From the NCBI RefSeq assembly GCF_003114815.1, contig NZ_BFAZ01000009.1, positions 992,001 through 1,056,000 of the forward strand: a stretch of DNA of 64,000 bases, in the 5' to 3' direction. Origin of the DNA: Leptospira ellinghausenii (GTDB taxonomy: Bacteria; Spirochaetota; Leptospiria; Leptospirales; Leptospiraceae). The number at the start of each line of letters is the position of its first letter. The stretch's first letter is position 1. Below are positions 26,503-36,393 of this stretch, piece after piece. A program made the translations under genes and the position numbers. The notes beneath the pieces are model-generated. The model did not search any database and was not told the origin of the DNA. It saw only the letters and a list, made by a program, of their open reading frames with translations.

Positions 26503-27576
26503 TTGTTTTACCACCACCTGATCAAACCAATTCTCTTTCATTTAGACCCTGAATCAGCGCACCATCTAGTCGCTACTTTTCTTTCTTTATCCAAAAAAAT
26601 CCCATTTTTCCATAAAACTTTGAACCTTCTTTTCCAATACAATTCCAAACGTTTGGAACAAACCATCCAGGGCATCCATTTTCCAAATCCAGTTGGTCTT
26701 GCGGCAGGATTTGATAAAACAACGGAACTTTTCCCTACCATGATCCACATGGGTTTTGGATTCATAGAAGTGGGAACCATCACTGCAAAAGCACAACCAG
26801 GGAATGAACAACCAAGATTATTTCGTTTTCCAAATGTAAAAGCTCTGGTAAACAGAATGGGTTTTAACAACCCAGGGGCCGACAATGCCGAGATCCAATT
26901 GAAAAAACAATCCAAAATGGGAGTACGAGGGATCAATGCTGGAAAATCGAAAGTTACGGCCTTAGAAGATGCTGTCAGTGATTATGTTTACACTTTTAAA
27001 AAATTGCTACCTTACGGGGATTATGCGGTAATCAACATCAGTTCACCAAACACACCTGGATTACGTAGCCTACAATCCAAACAAAGTTTAATTGATCTTA
27101 TCGTTGGAATCCAAAAAGAATTTTCAAACTCATTCCCTATTCCATTGTATTTAAAATTTGCTCCAGATCTTTCCGAAGAAGAACTCATTGAAAATCTCAA
27201 TGTCTGTTTAGAATACAAAATAAGTGGCGTAATCCTTACCAATACCACACTCGACAAACAAAGTCTAGGTGAAACAAATCCTCCCGAAGGTGGTTTATCA
27301 GGTGGCCCTTTATTCCAAAAATCACTTCGGTTTGTATCTCTTGCGTATCAAACTCTAAAAGGGAAAATTCCCATCATCGGTGTGGGAGGGATTGATTCAG
27401 GAGAAAAAGCCCTGCAGATGATAGAAGCAGGTGCGAATCTCATCCAAATTTATACTGGTTATATTTATGAAGGTCCTTTTTTACCGTATCAAATTTGTTC
27501 CTATTTGGATAAGGTAATGAAAGACCGTGGATACAATTCCATTGACCAACTTGTTGGTTCAGGAAAATCAAAATGA
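26503..27576 (+). CDS. pyrD: Dihydroorotate dehydrogenase (quinone), class 2
   Basis: The start is TTG at 26503, with AAGGA 8 bases upstream. Any earlier in-frame ATG lies inside the divergent kinase gene. About 357 residues, close to the usual class 2 length. The N-terminal helices (HHLIKPILFHLDPESAHHLV) form the membrane and quinone-access region. FMN and substrate motifs are GLAAGFDK, NISSPNTPGLRSLQ, with the class 2 catalytic Ser region, ILTNTT, GGLSGGPLF and GVGGIDSG. It oxidises dihydroorotate to orotate in pyrimidine synthesis and passes electrons to quinone. Four-base overlap with the downstream RNA methyltransferase gene. Confidence 0.93.
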   Translation: MFYHHLIKPILFHLDPESAHHLVATFLSLSKKIPFFHKTLNLLFQYNSKRLEQTIQGIHFPNPVGLAAGFDKTTELFPTMIHMGFGFIEVGTITAKAQPGNEQPRLFRFPNVKALVNRMGFNNPGADNAEIQLKKQSKMGVRGINAGKSKVTALEDAVSDYVYTFKKLLPYGDYAVINISSPNTPGLRSLQSKQSLIDLIVGIQKEFSNSFPIPLYLKFAPDLSEEELIENLNVCLEYKISGVILTNTTLDKQSLGETNPPEGGLSGGPLFQKSLRFVSLAYQTLKGKIPIIGVGGIDSGEKALQMIEAGANLIQIYTGYIYEGPFLPYQICSYLDKVMKDRGYNSIDQLVGSGKSK

Positions 27577-28772
27577 ACACAACAAAAACAAACAATACCA
27601 TCTGTACCCATTTCGGAACCTGTGGTGGATGTAATTATCTCGACATCGACTACACAAAAGAACTTCGAAAAAAAGAACAAAACATCAAAGAACTTTTTAA
27701 AACATACCGTCATGTGGAATTCAAAACCATTGTTCCCAGTCCTTCACCAGAATACTATCGCCACAAAATCCAATTGCCCTTTGGCCGTCGTATTGTCGGA
27801 AACAAAACTTTACTCACACTCGGACTTTTCAACCGTGAAGCGACATTTGTCCTAGACCAAACAGAATGCCAAATCCAAGACCCAGGATTAACAGAAGTTG
27901 CACTTGCCGTCAAACAATGGGCTAGGCGAGAGGGATTACTTCCTTATAATGAAAAATCCAAACGAGGCATGATGAAATACCTTGTCGCAAGGAAATCTTT
28001 TTCCACAGGTGAGATTATTCTAGGCATTGTTACTGCCAAAGAAGACTTACCACACGCTAAGGATGCATCAAAAAGACTTCACACTGCCATCCAAAACCGA
28101 ATTGGAAAATCGGGCAAATTTGGTAAATTAGTGGGAATCATCCATAACATCAATACCAAACACACCACGATGGCACTTGGTCGCGAAGAACATCTATTAT
28201 GGGGTAGACCTTACATACACGAACATTTTGGAAAACATAAATTTCGTGTAGGTCTTTCTACCTTTTTGCAAGTAAATCCCATCCAAACACCGAGTTTATA
28301 CAATTTGGTTCTGGATGAGATAGAAAAAGATTCACGTGTGATCGATGCTTATTCTGGGATTGGAACCATTTCTTTTTGGATTGCTGGCCAATGTAAAGAA
28401 GTCCTTGGCATCGAAGAGAATCCAAATTCTCATAGAACCTCCTTGGAATCCGTTAAGTTCAACAAAGTACATAATGTTCGGTTTCGTAAAGGAAGAGTGG
28501 CAGAAGTATTACCATCCCTATTTGGAAAAAACTATGACACCATTGTGATCGATCCACCGAGAACAGGCCTTGGTCCAGATGTGGCAGAGACCATCCTCGG
28601 TATGGGATTTAAAAAAATTGTCTATGTATCTTGTGATCCAATGAGCCTCCGAGAAGATACAAACCTATTAGCGAAACAATATTTTTTGAATTCCTTACAA
28701 CCTGTGGATATGTTCCCAAGAACGGATCATGTGGAAACAGTTGCAGTGTTCAGAAATAAAAACCTCATATAA
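27573..28772 (+). CDS. RNA uracil-C5 methyltransferase (TrmA/RumA family)
   Basis: This is a 399-residue protein. The N-terminal cysteine pattern C-x5-CGGC (CTHFGTCGGC) with a further Cys in QTECQI is that of the [4Fe-4S] cluster. There is no TRAM domain ahead of it, unlike RumA/RlmD. The SAM and catalytic motifs follow: VIDAYSGIGTISFW, VIDPPRTGLGPD and the nucleophile segment VYVSCDPMSLRED. It methylates a specific uracil in 23S rRNA or tRNA; which cannot be fixed here. ATGA overlap with pyrD, and an 8-base convergent overlap with the GMC gene. Confidence 0.88.
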   Translation: MNTTKTNNTICTHFGTCGGCNYLDIDYTKELRKKEQNIKELFKTYRHVEFKTIVPSPSPEYYRHKIQLPFGRRIVGNKTLLTLGLFNREATFVLDQTECQIQDPGLTEVALAVKQWARREGLLPYNEKSKRGMMKYLVARKSFSTGEIILGIVTAKEDLPHAKDASKRLHTAIQNRIGKSGKFGKLVGIIHNINTKHTTMALGREEHLLWGRPYIHEHFGKHKFRVGLSTFLQVNPIQTPSLYNLVLDEIEKDSRVIDAYSGIGTISFWIAGQCKEVLGIEENPNSHRTSLESVKFNKVHNVRFRKGRVAEVLPSLFGKNYDTIVIDPPRTGLGPDVAETILGMGFKKIVYVSCDPMSLREDTNLLAKQYFLNSLQPVDMFPRTDHVETVAVFRNKNLI

Positions 28773-30321
28773 CTTCTGTTATAAACTCTGATGCTTTTTT
28801 GCTAAATGCCATAATCGTAAAACTTGGATCTACACTGACACCTGTTGGAAACACAGAAGAGTCGGCTACAAACAGATTCTGAAATCCATGAACTTGGTGT
28901 TTTGAATTGACTACGGAGTTTTCACTCGATTTTCCCATCCGGCAACCTCCAGCTGGGTGAGGCGCCGCCATCGGGAACTCTGCTGGCCTCCAAGCCAATG
29001 CACCAATTTCTTCTTTTTTAGGTAACTTTGTGTATTTCCTTAGTTTCATTCCAGCAAGAAACACCTCTTTGGCACCTGCTTCAAAATTCAATTGCATCTG
29101 TTTGTACGTTAGATCGCTAAAGATTTGTTTGGTGGTCTTTCCAAACGGATAATGTACTTTCGTTTTTCCAAATAAATCAACTTCGATGGAACCAAGTTCA
29201 CCATCCACATCGTCAATCCAACCAATGGTTCCACCTAAATACTCAAGTTGTTTCATATAACGGAAGTGGTCTTTTCCAAAACTTGGAAGTAATGCGGCAA
29301 GGGTTCCCGGTTGTAATTGGTTAGGCATCAGCATATACCCACCTTCTTTATAAGAACCATTTTGGAATTTTGCCAAGCGAAATCCTTCCACACCATAGGC
29401 TGCAGGAATATTCCGCCATTGAACAATTGGATCTTCATAGAGTGCATGCACCATTGGCGAAGGGTTGATGGCCAAAAATTTTCCAAGAGTTGGAAGTCTT
29501 TTTTTCAGTCCATTCTTCAGTAAAAATTTGCTACTTCCAAAACCTCCCGCAGATACACAAACTGCTTTTGATTGGAAGCGAAGTTTCGTCTGGGTTGGTC
29601 TTAAGGTACGTCTGTCGATCACCACAGCAACAAGACCCTTCACTTGGTTTCCGACAATTTCCAATCGTTCAGCACGTAAATCAGTATACACGTCAGTTCC
29701 AAGTCGAACAGCACTTGGAATATGTGTGATGAGTTGGGATTGTTTTGCTCCGAACATACAACCTTGCATACAGTGTCCAGACTTTTGGCAATTTTTCCTT
29801 GCTTGAGGAACATGATGCCCTTCCCAACCTAATCGTTGTGATGCGTTCTTGAACAATCGATTCATGGGATTAAAATATTCTTCTGTTGCAGGTTTGACAT
29901 GTAAGTCTGTTTCTAATTCCAACCAATATGGATTTAAGTCTTCGGGGAGGTGGTAGTCGATCCCGTATTTACGATTCCATAATAGTAGGCGATCTTCGGG
30001 GGTCCGGTAACTATCAGCCCAGTAGTGAACGGATGCCCCGCCCAAATTATTACCATACACCAAATTAATACCACCATCACTTGTGGTGTGAAAATTCCTT
30101 TCCGCAGAAACTTTTCCTGCCATATTCAATTCATGATTATCAAAGGTTCCCGTATGGTAGTTTCCACCTTGTTCGAGAAGGGCGACTTTGATGCCTCGTT
30201 TCGAAAGTTCATAGGCCATCGTTGCACCACCACAACCTGAACCAATCACTACCACATCCACTTGGATGACTTCCCCTGGTTGATAACTTTTATAATCTCG
30301 ATACATCCCTGTTTTTTTCAT
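28765..30321 (-). CDS. GMC-family FAD dehydrogenase with C-x5-C-x3-C motif, second copy
   Basis: This is a 518-residue GMC protein. It has the FAD motif IGSGCGGATMAYELS, GNNLGGASVHYW, the cysteine cluster NCQKSGHCMQGC (near residues 175-186) with the same C-x5-C-x3-C spacing as the GMC protein at 15786, and the C-terminal PHPAGGCRMG and VSVDPSFT. The last motif has Asp where the other GMC has Asn, a position that helps define the active site. It has no signal peptide; export would depend on the adjoining small subunit, with which it overlaps by 4 bases (ATGA). The two GMC genes are divergent enough to have different substrates. Confidence 0.86.
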   Translation of the reverse strand: MKKTGMYRDYKSYQPGEVIQVDVVVIGSGCGGATMAYELSKRGIKVALLEQGGNYHTGTFDNHELNMAGKVSAERNFHTTSDGGINLVYGNNLGGASVHYWADSYRTPEDRLLLWNRKYGIDYHLPEDLNPYWLELETDLHVKPATEEYFNPMNRLFKNASQRLGWEGHHVPQARKNCQKSGHCMQGCMFGAKQSQLITHIPSAVRLGTDVYTDLRAERLEIVGNQVKGLVAVVIDRRTLRPTQTKLRFQSKAVCVSAGGFGSSKFLLKNGLKKRLPTLGKFLAINPSPMVHALYEDPIVQWRNIPAAYGVEGFRLAKFQNGSYKEGGYMLMPNQLQPGTLAALLPSFGKDHFRYMKQLEYLGGTIGWIDDVDGELGSIEVDLFGKTKVHYPFGKTTKQIFSDLTYKQMQLNFEAGAKEVFLAGMKLRKYTKLPKKEEIGALAWRPAEFPMAAPHPAGGCRMGKSSENSVVNSKHQVHGFQNLFVADSSVFPTGVSVDPSFTIMAFSKKASEFITEVI

Positions 30322-30851
30322 ATGATACCTTCGTTTCCCTTGAGTAAGTTTTGGTAATGAAGTCTTGCCTCACTCCATTTCTCAGGTGGATTCGCAAACG
30401 GACCTGGGTAAGAGATAAATTCCCAAGAGGATATATGACCATAATACACAAGACAAACTAAAAGTTTTAGGTTCCCAACAACAGCACGAACTGTATCGGA
30501 ATCGGTTTCCGCCCAAAGTTCCAATAACCGAATTCGTTCCTCAGGTTCTAAGTTCGAAAAACAACGGAAGCTTCCATAAATAAAAGGAAGGTATTCCAAT
30601 ACCAAAACGGCAGAGTGAAAGTCTTCTTGGATTTCCTCAGAAACAAAGTACAACTCTTCATCTAATCTTCGCATAACGTTTGCTTCCTCTAAATTCGGCA
30701 TTCCAGTTTCCCCGATAGGCAGAACAACCTCGGCAAAACTTAAAACAGTTTTGGTTTCAGATTCGCTAAAGTAAAAGGTTTTGATTTTTGATTTGATTCC
30801 TGCACAGAACAAAAGCAATGTGAGGAATGTTTTCCTAGAGATAGAATACAT
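30318..30851 (-). CDS. Small subunit partner of the second GMC dehydrogenase, Tat-like signal
   Basis: This is a 177-residue protein. The N-terminus is MYSISRKTFLTLLLFCAG, a Tat-like motif in which the second Arg is Lys (S5-R6-K7-T-F-L). The body is helical (FAEVVLPIGETGMP, LDEELYFVSEEIQEDF), as in gluconate 2-dehydrogenase subunit 3-like proteins. The C-terminus has YYGHISSWEFISYPGPF, matching the YPGP ending of the other small subunit at 17332. It precedes the GMC gene with an ATGA overlap and its start overlaps the end of the nitrilase-like gene by 17 bases. Confidence 0.72.
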   Translation of the reverse strand: MYSISRKTFLTLLLFCAGIKSKIKTFYFSESETKTVLSFAEVVLPIGETGMPNLEEANVMRRLDEELYFVSEEIQEDFHSAVLVLEYLPFIYGSFRCFSNLEPEERIRLLELWAETDSDTVRAVVGNLKLLVCLVYYGHISSWEFISYPGPFANPPEKWSEARLHYQNLLKGNEGII

Positions 30852-31983
30852 ACAGCCTACCTTGGTTTTTTTCTTCTTTGACCAAATTGTTCACTGGTTT
30901 TCCCATCTTTTGGAAAAATGCATCACCACCAGCGGTCATATCCCAAATTTCACCTCTGAAAAATACATTGATCCCAAGTTTTACATTGGGAACCTTTAGC
31001 CGACCTAACATTGCATATTTTTTCCATGCAGTTTTTTCTGTGATCGAACCTATATCTTTTGTTGTTACATCTTTTGGATTCGCATAACCATTGTATCCAT
31101 TCCATTTTGTCCGCCAGGCATCCCTTGGAGCAACAAACGAAGGAACTACTAATATTTCTGCTTCAGAGTTTTCTAATTCTTTGTACACTTCGGGAAACCA
31201 AGAATCAGCACAAATCATCGTATATAATTTTCCAATAGGAGTTCGGTATGTTGGATTTTGATTCAATATTCCTTCGGCTAAAAATTGTTTTTCTTCTTCA
31301 ATGGGAAAAAGTTTACGCACAATTTGTTCATCCACTCTTCCGTCAGGGTGAAAATAAAAACTCACATTCTCCAAAGGACCATCGGTTGGAGTGATTTTTC
31401 CTTCTACCACTTTAGGATGAGGTAATACAATGGAACCTGCAACAATCGCCACACGGTATTCCAATGCCAAACGGGAAAAAATCCTTTGGTAACGATCGGC
31501 CATTTGCCATGCTTTCATCCGAAAGAGAGTTTCCTTTAAGTGGTCTTTCGAAAAGGAATTGCTAAAGAGATAATGCCAGAAGAAGGAACTAAGATTTTGT
31601 TTCACTAATTCTTCCATCGCATCAGCAATGGTTACCTTACCAAAAATGGATTTGTCTTCTGCTGTGACAACGAGCCAAGTACCGAGGTATTCTGGTAAAA
31701 CGAAGATAGACCTGTCTACATAGATGGTCTCATTTTCTTTTGCTTTTTGAAAGTATTCCTTCAAACTCGAATAAAAACTCTCTTCCGTAGCGTAACTGTA
31801 TTTATTTAGATAAGGTTCCAAACCAATGACAGTTCCGCGTTTGCCTTTGCCTTCGATTTGCATGAAAATTTTTGGTTTGGGAAGGGCAAAGGAAAGAACA
31901 CTCGGTTCCACTTGCTGTTTTTTGCATTGGATGTTTGCCAATCCAAAGGACAGAAAAAGAGTCAAAGAGACAAAAAAACGCAT
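30835..31983 (-). CDS. Lipoprotein of the nitrilase/carbon-nitrogen hydrolase superfamily
   Basis: This is a 382-residue protein. The signal peptide ends in LANIQC, a spirochaetal lipobox, so it is probably lipid-anchored outside the cytoplasm. The nitrilase triad is recognisable: Glu in FVLPEYLG, Lys in RKLFPIEEE and Cys in TMICADSWFPEVY. Late-domain segments are less conserved. The family hydrolyses amides or nitriles, or transfers acyl groups, as Lnt does. Anchored, exported members are uncommon. It is transcribed just before, and overlaps, the second GMC/small-subunit pair, which suggests joint function on an extracytoplasmic substrate. Divergent from argG. Confidence 0.78.
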   Translation of the reverse strand: MRFFVSLTLFLSFGLANIQCKKQQVEPSVLSFALPKPKIFMQIEGKGKRGTVIGLEPYLNKYSYATEESFYSSLKEYFQKAKENETIYVDRSIFVLPEYLGTWLVVTAEDKSIFGKVTIADAMEELVKQNLSSFFWHYLFSNSFSKDHLKETLFRMKAWQMADRYQRIFSRLALEYRVAIVAGSIVLPHPKVVEGKITPTDGPLENVSFYFHPDGRVDEQIVRKLFPIEEEKQFLAEGILNQNPTYRTPIGKLYTMICADSWFPEVYKELENSEAEILVVPSFVAPRDAWRTKWNGYNGYANPKDVTTKDIGSITEKTAWKKYAMLGRLKVPNVKLGINVFFRGEIWDMTAGGDAFFQKMGKPVNNLVKEEKNQGRLYVFYL

Positions 31984-32064
31984 CCACCAAATCTACACTA
32001 GTATTTCAATTCAGACAATATTTAATTGTGTTCTTGGTTTTTTCTTTTATTTTGACCTTATTCT

Positions 32065-33273
32065 ATGAAAGAGAAACCTGCTCCCAAAAAAATCGTTCTC
32101 GCTTACTCAGGTGGACTCGACACCTCTGTCATCCTTGCTTGGTTGAAAGATACCTATGGTTGTGAAGTCATCGCTTTTTGTGCCGATGTTGGCCAAAAGG
32201 AAGAGCTGACTGGCCTTGAAGAAAAAGGAAAAAACACCGGAGCATCCAAAGTATACATCCAAGACTTACGATTGGAATTTGCACGTGACTTTATTTTCCC
32301 AGCCATTCGTGGGAATGCTATATATGAAATGCGGTACTTACTTGGAACTTCTCTCGCACGACCTCTCATCGCAAAAGCAATGGCAGATGTTGCTAAAAAA
32401 GAAGGAGCAGATGCTTTCTCTCATGGTGCAACTGGAAAAGGAAATGACCAAGTACGTTTTGAACTCACTTTCAAAGCTCTTTCGCCTAACTTACAAATCA
32501 TTGCTCCTTGGAGAACATGGAATTTTGGTGGACGTGCAGATCTTATTGAATATGCAAAGAAAAAAGGAATTCCCGTTCCAGTAACAGCCGCTAAACCATA
32601 CAGTATGGATAGAAATCTTATGCACCTTTCCTTTGAAGGTGGGATTTTAGAAGATCCATTCAATGAACCAAAAGAAGATATGTTTATCCTAACAGTTTCA
32701 CCAGAAAAAGCTCCAGACAAACCAACGTATTTGGAATTAGATTTTGAAAATGGTGATTGTGTTGCAATTGATGGAAAAAAAATGAACCCGCTCGAAGTTA
32801 TGGAAACCTTAAACGAATTAGGTGGAAAAAATGGAGTAGGTCGTGTGGACATCGTAGAAAACAGACTTGTAGGAATCAAATCTCGTGGTGTATATGAAAC
32901 ACCAGGTGGAACCATCCTCCACATTGCTCACCGAGATTTAGAATCCATTACTCTCGATAGAGACACCCAACACAAAAAAGACGAACTCTCACAAGAATTT
33001 GCCAGATACATTTACAATGGACAGTGGTATTCCAATCAGATGAATGCACTCCGCGCATATATAGATTATACGCAAAAGTATGTCAATGGAACGGTTCGAA
33101 TCAAATTGTATAAAGGAAATTGTACGGTTGTCGGAAGAAAGTCCAACAAATCATTGTACAATGCAGGCCTTTCTACATTTGAAAAAGAAGAACTCTACAA
33201 CCAATATGATGCAGAAGGATTCATCAATTTGTATGGACTACCAATGAAAGAATGGGCAAGGGTGAACCACTAA
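32065..33273 (+). CDS. argG: Argininosuccinate synthase
   Basis: This is a 402-residue protein, the normal family length. The ATP-pyrophosphatase loop is [11 protein letters not shown] near residue 11. [16 protein letters not shown] near residue 117, with the citrulline and aspartate binding segment, and [19 protein letters not shown] are diagnostic. It joins citrulline and aspartate using ATP in arginine synthesis. The gene starts an apparent unit with coaD, which follows after one base, and the antiporter gene. No arginine-regulator site was recognised in the 81-base upstream gap. Confidence 0.96.
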   Translation: MKEKPAPKKIVLAYSGGLDTSVILAWLKDTYGCEVIAFCADVGQKEELTGLEEKGKNTGASKVYIQDLRLEFARDFIFPAIRGNAIYEMRYLLGTSLARPLIAKAMADVAKKEGADAFSHGATGKGNDQVRFELTFKALSPNLQIIAPWRTWNFGGRADLIEYAKKKGIPVPVTAAKPYSMDRNLMHLSFEGGILEDPFNEPKEDMFILTVSPEKAPDKPTYLELDFENGDCVAIDGKKMNPLEVMETLNELGGKNGVGRVDIVENRLVGIKSRGVYETPGGTILHIAHRDLESITLDRDTQHKKDELSQEFARYIYNGQWYSNQMNALRAYIDYTQKYVNGTVRIKLYKGNCTVVGRKSNKSLYNAGLSTFEKEELYNQYDAEGFINLYGLPMKEWARVNH

Positions 33274-33274
33274 G

Positions 33275-33757
33275 ATGAAAAATATCGCCGTATACCCGGG
33301 TTCGTTTGATCCATTTACCAATGGACATTTAGACATCATACGGCGAGCCCACCCTCTTTTTGAAGAAATCATCATCGCCGTTGCCATTAATTCCAAAAAA
33401 ACATCTCTTTTTTCACCGGAAGAACGAGTGGAGATGATTGGAAAGGTATTCCATGGTTGGGACAAAATCAAAATTGATTCCTTTGAAGGCCTGACGGTGG
33501 ATTACTGTAAGGAAAAAAATTCTCGGGTCATCCTTCGGGGCCTGCGAGCTGTCACAGATTTTGATTATGAATATGCGATTTCACTCATGAATAAAAAATT
33601 AGCCCCAGAAATTGAAACTTATTTCCTAATGGCTGACAATGAGTACTCTTTTGTGTCTTCTACAATCGTCAAAGAAGTAGCAAGACACGGCAGAGCGGTA
33701 TCGAACCAAGTCCCTGATGTTGTTGGCGAAGCACTTGTGAAAAAATTCTCCGTTTGA
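33275..33757 (+). CDS. coaD: Phosphopantetheine adenylyltransferase
   Basis: This is a 160-residue protein of standard length. The nucleotidyltransferase motif [16 protein letters not shown] contains the TNGH adenylyl-binding site. [14 protein letters not shown] and [15 protein letters not shown] complete the family pattern; the last usually reads ISSSxVRE, so the Arg is Lys here. It makes dephospho-CoA from 4'-phosphopantetheine and ATP, the penultimate step to CoA. One base separates it from argG, and 18 bases from the antiporter gene. Confidence 0.95.
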   Translation: MKNIAVYPGSFDPFTNGHLDIIRRAHPLFEEIIIAVAINSKKTSLFSPEERVEMIGKVFHGWDKIKIDSFEGLTVDYCKEKNSRVILRGLRAVTDFDYEYAISLMNKKLAPEIETYFLMADNEYSFVSSTIVKEVARHGRAVSNQVPDVVGEALVKKFSV

Positions 33758-33775
33758 TCGGAACCTAGAGGGTCT

Positions 33776-35884
33776 ATGAAAACTCGTTCTTCTGTTTTTT
33801 ACGGTTTCACTTTACTTCTGTTCGGATCCTTAGGATATTATTTACTCCAAGCTGGGAGTGTTTTAGAAACCGCAAAAAATCTTACTGTCACTGCGAGTGA
33901 ACATTTAGACACAGAAAATTTCTTCAATCGTTTCCACCATCCTTTAGCCTTACTCTTCATTCAAATCATCGTGGTTTGTGGAAGTGCTCGTTTTGTTGGT
34001 TACTTATTCACGAGGAAACTAAAACAACCATCTGTCATGGGTGAAATCGTAGCTGGGATTTTACTCGGCCCATCCCTACTTGGTTATTATTTCCCTGAAA
34101 CGATGGGATTTTTATTCCCACCAGCAAGTCTACCAACACTCGGTACCTTAAGCCAAATTGGCCTCGTTTTGTTTATGTTCATCATCGGAATGGAACTAGA
34201 CCTTTCTGTTCTTAAAAACAAAGCCCACTCAGCGATTATCATCAGCCATGCGAGTATCATTTTTCCCTTCTTTTTAGGGATGATCTTAGCTTATTATTTT
34301 TATACTGATTATGCACCCAGAAACGTAGGATTTTTATCCTTTTCACTCTTTATGGGAATTGCAATGAGTATCACTGCTTTCCCTGTTCTTGCACGAATCT
34401 TACAAGAACGAAACCTCACACGCACACCACTCGGTGCCATGGTGCTAACTTGTGCGGCGGCTGATGATATCACTGCTTGGATTTTACTTGCGATCATTGT
34501 GACAATCTCCAAAGCAGGAAACTTAAACACTGCCTTATTTACGATTGGATTGTCTTTTGCTTATATCTTAACTATGATTTATTTAGTGGCACCATTTCTC
34601 AAACGATTGGGCTCCATTTATATTTCACGCGAAAACCTAACAAGAACAGCTGTTGCTCTCATTTTGATGATTTTATTTTTATCCTCACTAACAACAGAAG
34701 TGATTGGGATCCATGCTCTTTTTGGAGCCTTCCTTGCGGGTGTGATCATGCCTGCGGAAGGGAATTTAAAAAAACTCATCGCTGAAAAAATAGAAGATAT
34801 CGCCGTTATTTTATTCCTCCCCATTTTCTTCGTGATTACGGGTCTTCGTACAGAAGTCACACTCCTGAATGGATCTCACCTATGGCTTGTGTTTGGACTT
34901 GTGTTACTTGTTGCTGTAGTGGGTAAGTTTTTAGGAAGTGCCTTTGCTGCAAGGGTAGCAGGATCAAATTGGGAAGACTCTTTATCCATAGGTGCTCTCA
35001 TGAACACACGAGGCCTGATGGAACTGGTTGTCCTCAACATTGGTTATGATTTAGGAATCCTCAGCCCTGAAATATTTGCTGTGTTTGTAATGATGGCGTT
35101 AGTCACAACTCTTTCGACTGGACCACTGCTGGATGGAATCCAAAAGTTTTTTACAAAGAATGTAAATACATCTTATCCAGAGAAACCATCAGATAGTAAA
35201 CTCAGAGTCCTTGTTGCTTTTGCCCAAGAAAAAATGGGAAAAAGTTTAGTTAGGTTTGCTTTTTCCCTTTCGGGAAACCAAAAGAAAAATTTGGAACTCA
35301 TCGCATTGCACATTTCACCTAACGACTCCCTTTCGAATGAAGAAATTAGAAAGTATAGAGATGCCAGTTTTGAAGCGATTCGCCAAACAGGTTCTAGTTT
35401 AGGCATCCAAGTCCAAACCGAATATCGAATCACAGATAATGTCACATATGAAATCGTTAACTTTGCCAAAATCAAACACTCGGACATCCTCCTTATCGGA
35501 GCGGCAAAACCATTGTTCTCGCGCAGTTATACGGGTGGAAAAATCAAAGGCATTCTGAACTACTGCCCTGCAACCGTTGGGGTTCTCATCGACAATGGCC
35601 TTGAAACCCTTGAACGAGTGGCCATCCTTTACAAAGGGGACAAAGACCCCATCTTAGGTTTTGCTCAAAAACTCACTTCCTTAAAAGGGATGAAATCAAA
35701 CAAAATCAAAGTGGAAAACCTGATCCAACCAGAAACGGATTTGAACCCATATCCAATTGCGATCAACCAAATCACAGGGTATTCACTGATCCTCATCGAT
35801 TTGAATGTTTGGGAAGAGTTAGGTTTTGAAAAAATGGACCTTCTCCCTACTTCTTTTCTTTTGGTACGGTTTTTGACTGCCTAA
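33776..35884 (+). CDS. CPA2-family cation:proton antiporter with C-terminal Usp-like domain
   Basis: This is a 702-residue protein. After one N-terminal hydrophobic segment, residues ~60-450 form a Na+/H+ exchanger domain with about twelve helices: [36 protein letters not shown], the Asp pair AAADDITAW and [18 protein letters not shown]. Residues ~470-690 are soluble and resemble a universal-stress-protein domain ([26 protein letters not shown] spacing) rather than a TrkA-N nucleotide domain. It probably exchanges Na+ or K+ for protons at the inner membrane. AGAGGG precedes the ATG. Confidence 0.87.
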   Translation: MKTRSSVFYGFTLLLFGSLGYYLLQAGSVLETAKNLTVTASEHLDTENFFNRFHHPLALLFIQIIVVCGSARFVGYLFTRKLKQPSVMGEIVAGILLGPSLLGYYFPETMGFLFPPASLPTLGTLSQIGLVLFMFIIGMELDLSVLKNKAHSAIIISHASIIFPFFLGMILAYYFYTDYAPRNVGFLSFSLFMGIAMSITAFPVLARILQERNLTRTPLGAMVLTCAAADDITAWILLAIIVTISKAGNLNTALFTIGLSFAYILTMIYLVAPFLKRLGSIYISRENLTRTAVALILMILFLSSLTTEVIGIHALFGAFLAGVIMPAEGNLKKLIAEKIEDIAVILFLPIFFVITGLRTEVTLLNGSHLWLVFGLVLLVAVVGKFLGSAFAARVAGSNWEDSLSIGALMNTRGLMELVVLNIGYDLGILSPEIFAVFVMMALVTTLSTGPLLDGIQKFFTKNVNTSYPEKPSDSKLRVLVAFAQEKMGKSLVRFAFSLSGNQKKNLELIALHISPNDSLSNEEIRKYRDASFEAIRQTGSSLGIQVQTEYRITDNVTYEIVNFAKIKHSDILLIGAAKPLFSRSYTGGKIKGILNYCPATVGVLIDNGLETLERVAILYKGDKDPILGFAQKLTSLKGMKSNKIKVENLIQPETDLNPYPIAINQITGYSLILIDLNVWEELGFEKMDLLPTSFLLVRFLTA

Positions 35885-35907
35885 AGATTCGATTGCTTTT
35901 TTCGGTT

Positions 35908-35925
35908 TCTCCAAGCAACTGGAGA
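35908..35925 (+). promoter_or_regulatory. Small hairpin covering the ndk ribosome site
   Basis: TCTCCA (35908-35913) pairs perfectly with TGGAGA (35920-35925) around a 6-base loop. The right arm contains GGAG, the only ribosome site for ndk, two bases before its ATG. Pairing would hide it. A 6-bp stem is modest, so this is a weak suggestion of translational control. Confidence 0.25.
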
Positions 35926-35926
35926 T

Positions 35927-36340
35927 ATGGAAAGAACTTTTATCATGCTTAAACCCGATGCAGTGAAAAACAAACACATCGGTGACATCCTTCAAAGAAT
36001 TGAAAAAGAAGGATTTAAAATCCTAGGAATGAAATTCCTAAAACTCAGCCTTGAAGACGCAAAACAATTTTACGCAGTTCATGCAGCTCGTCCTTTTTAC
36101 AATGACCTTTGCACTTACATGGCATCTGGTCCTATCGTGGCATGTGCTCTTGAACGTGACAACGCTGTTGCTCATTGGAGAGAAGTAATTGGAGCGACTG
36201 ACCCTAAAGAAGCAAAAGCAGGAACAATCCGCGCACTTTTTGCTGAAAGCAAAGAAGCTAACGCAGTTCATGGTTCTGACTCTGTAGCAAACGCATTACA
36301 AGAAATTGCGTTTTTCTTCAAAGGTTACGAACTTAACTAA
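35927..36340 (+). CDS. ndk: Nucleoside diphosphate kinase
   Basis: This is a 137-residue protein of normal length. It has the opening [20 protein letters not shown], the segment [18 protein letters not shown], and the phospho-histidine motif [12 protein letters not shown] near residue 116. It balances nucleoside di- and triphosphate pools with a phospho-His intermediate. The gene stands between the antiporter and polyprenyl synthase genes. Confidence 0.96.
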   Translation: MERTFIMLKPDAVKNKHIGDILQRIEKEGFKILGMKFLKLSLEDAKQFYAVHAARPFYNDLCTYMASGPIVACALERDNAVAHWREVIGATDPKEAKAGTIRALFAESKEANAVHGSDSVANALQEIAFFFKGYELN

Positions 36341-36360
36341 GTTGTTTATCAATACAAGGA

Positions 36361-36385
36361 TCGGTTCTAATTCGGAACCGGTTCC
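36361..36385. promoter_or_regulatory. Overlapping palindromes between ndk and the polyprenyl synthase gene
   Basis: CGGTTC (36362-36367) pairs with GAACCG (36375-36380) around 7 bases, and GGAACCGGTTCC (36374-36385) is itself a perfect 12-bp palindrome ending 8 bases before the GTG start. No T tract follows, so a terminator is not convincing. It could be an operator or a 5'-UTR structure. Confidence 0.3.
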
Positions 36386-36393
36386 AGTCCATC

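Noticed and set aside
32421..32924. A 167-codon frame antisense to argG
   Set aside because: It is the mirror of a conserved argG segment with no start signal or motif.
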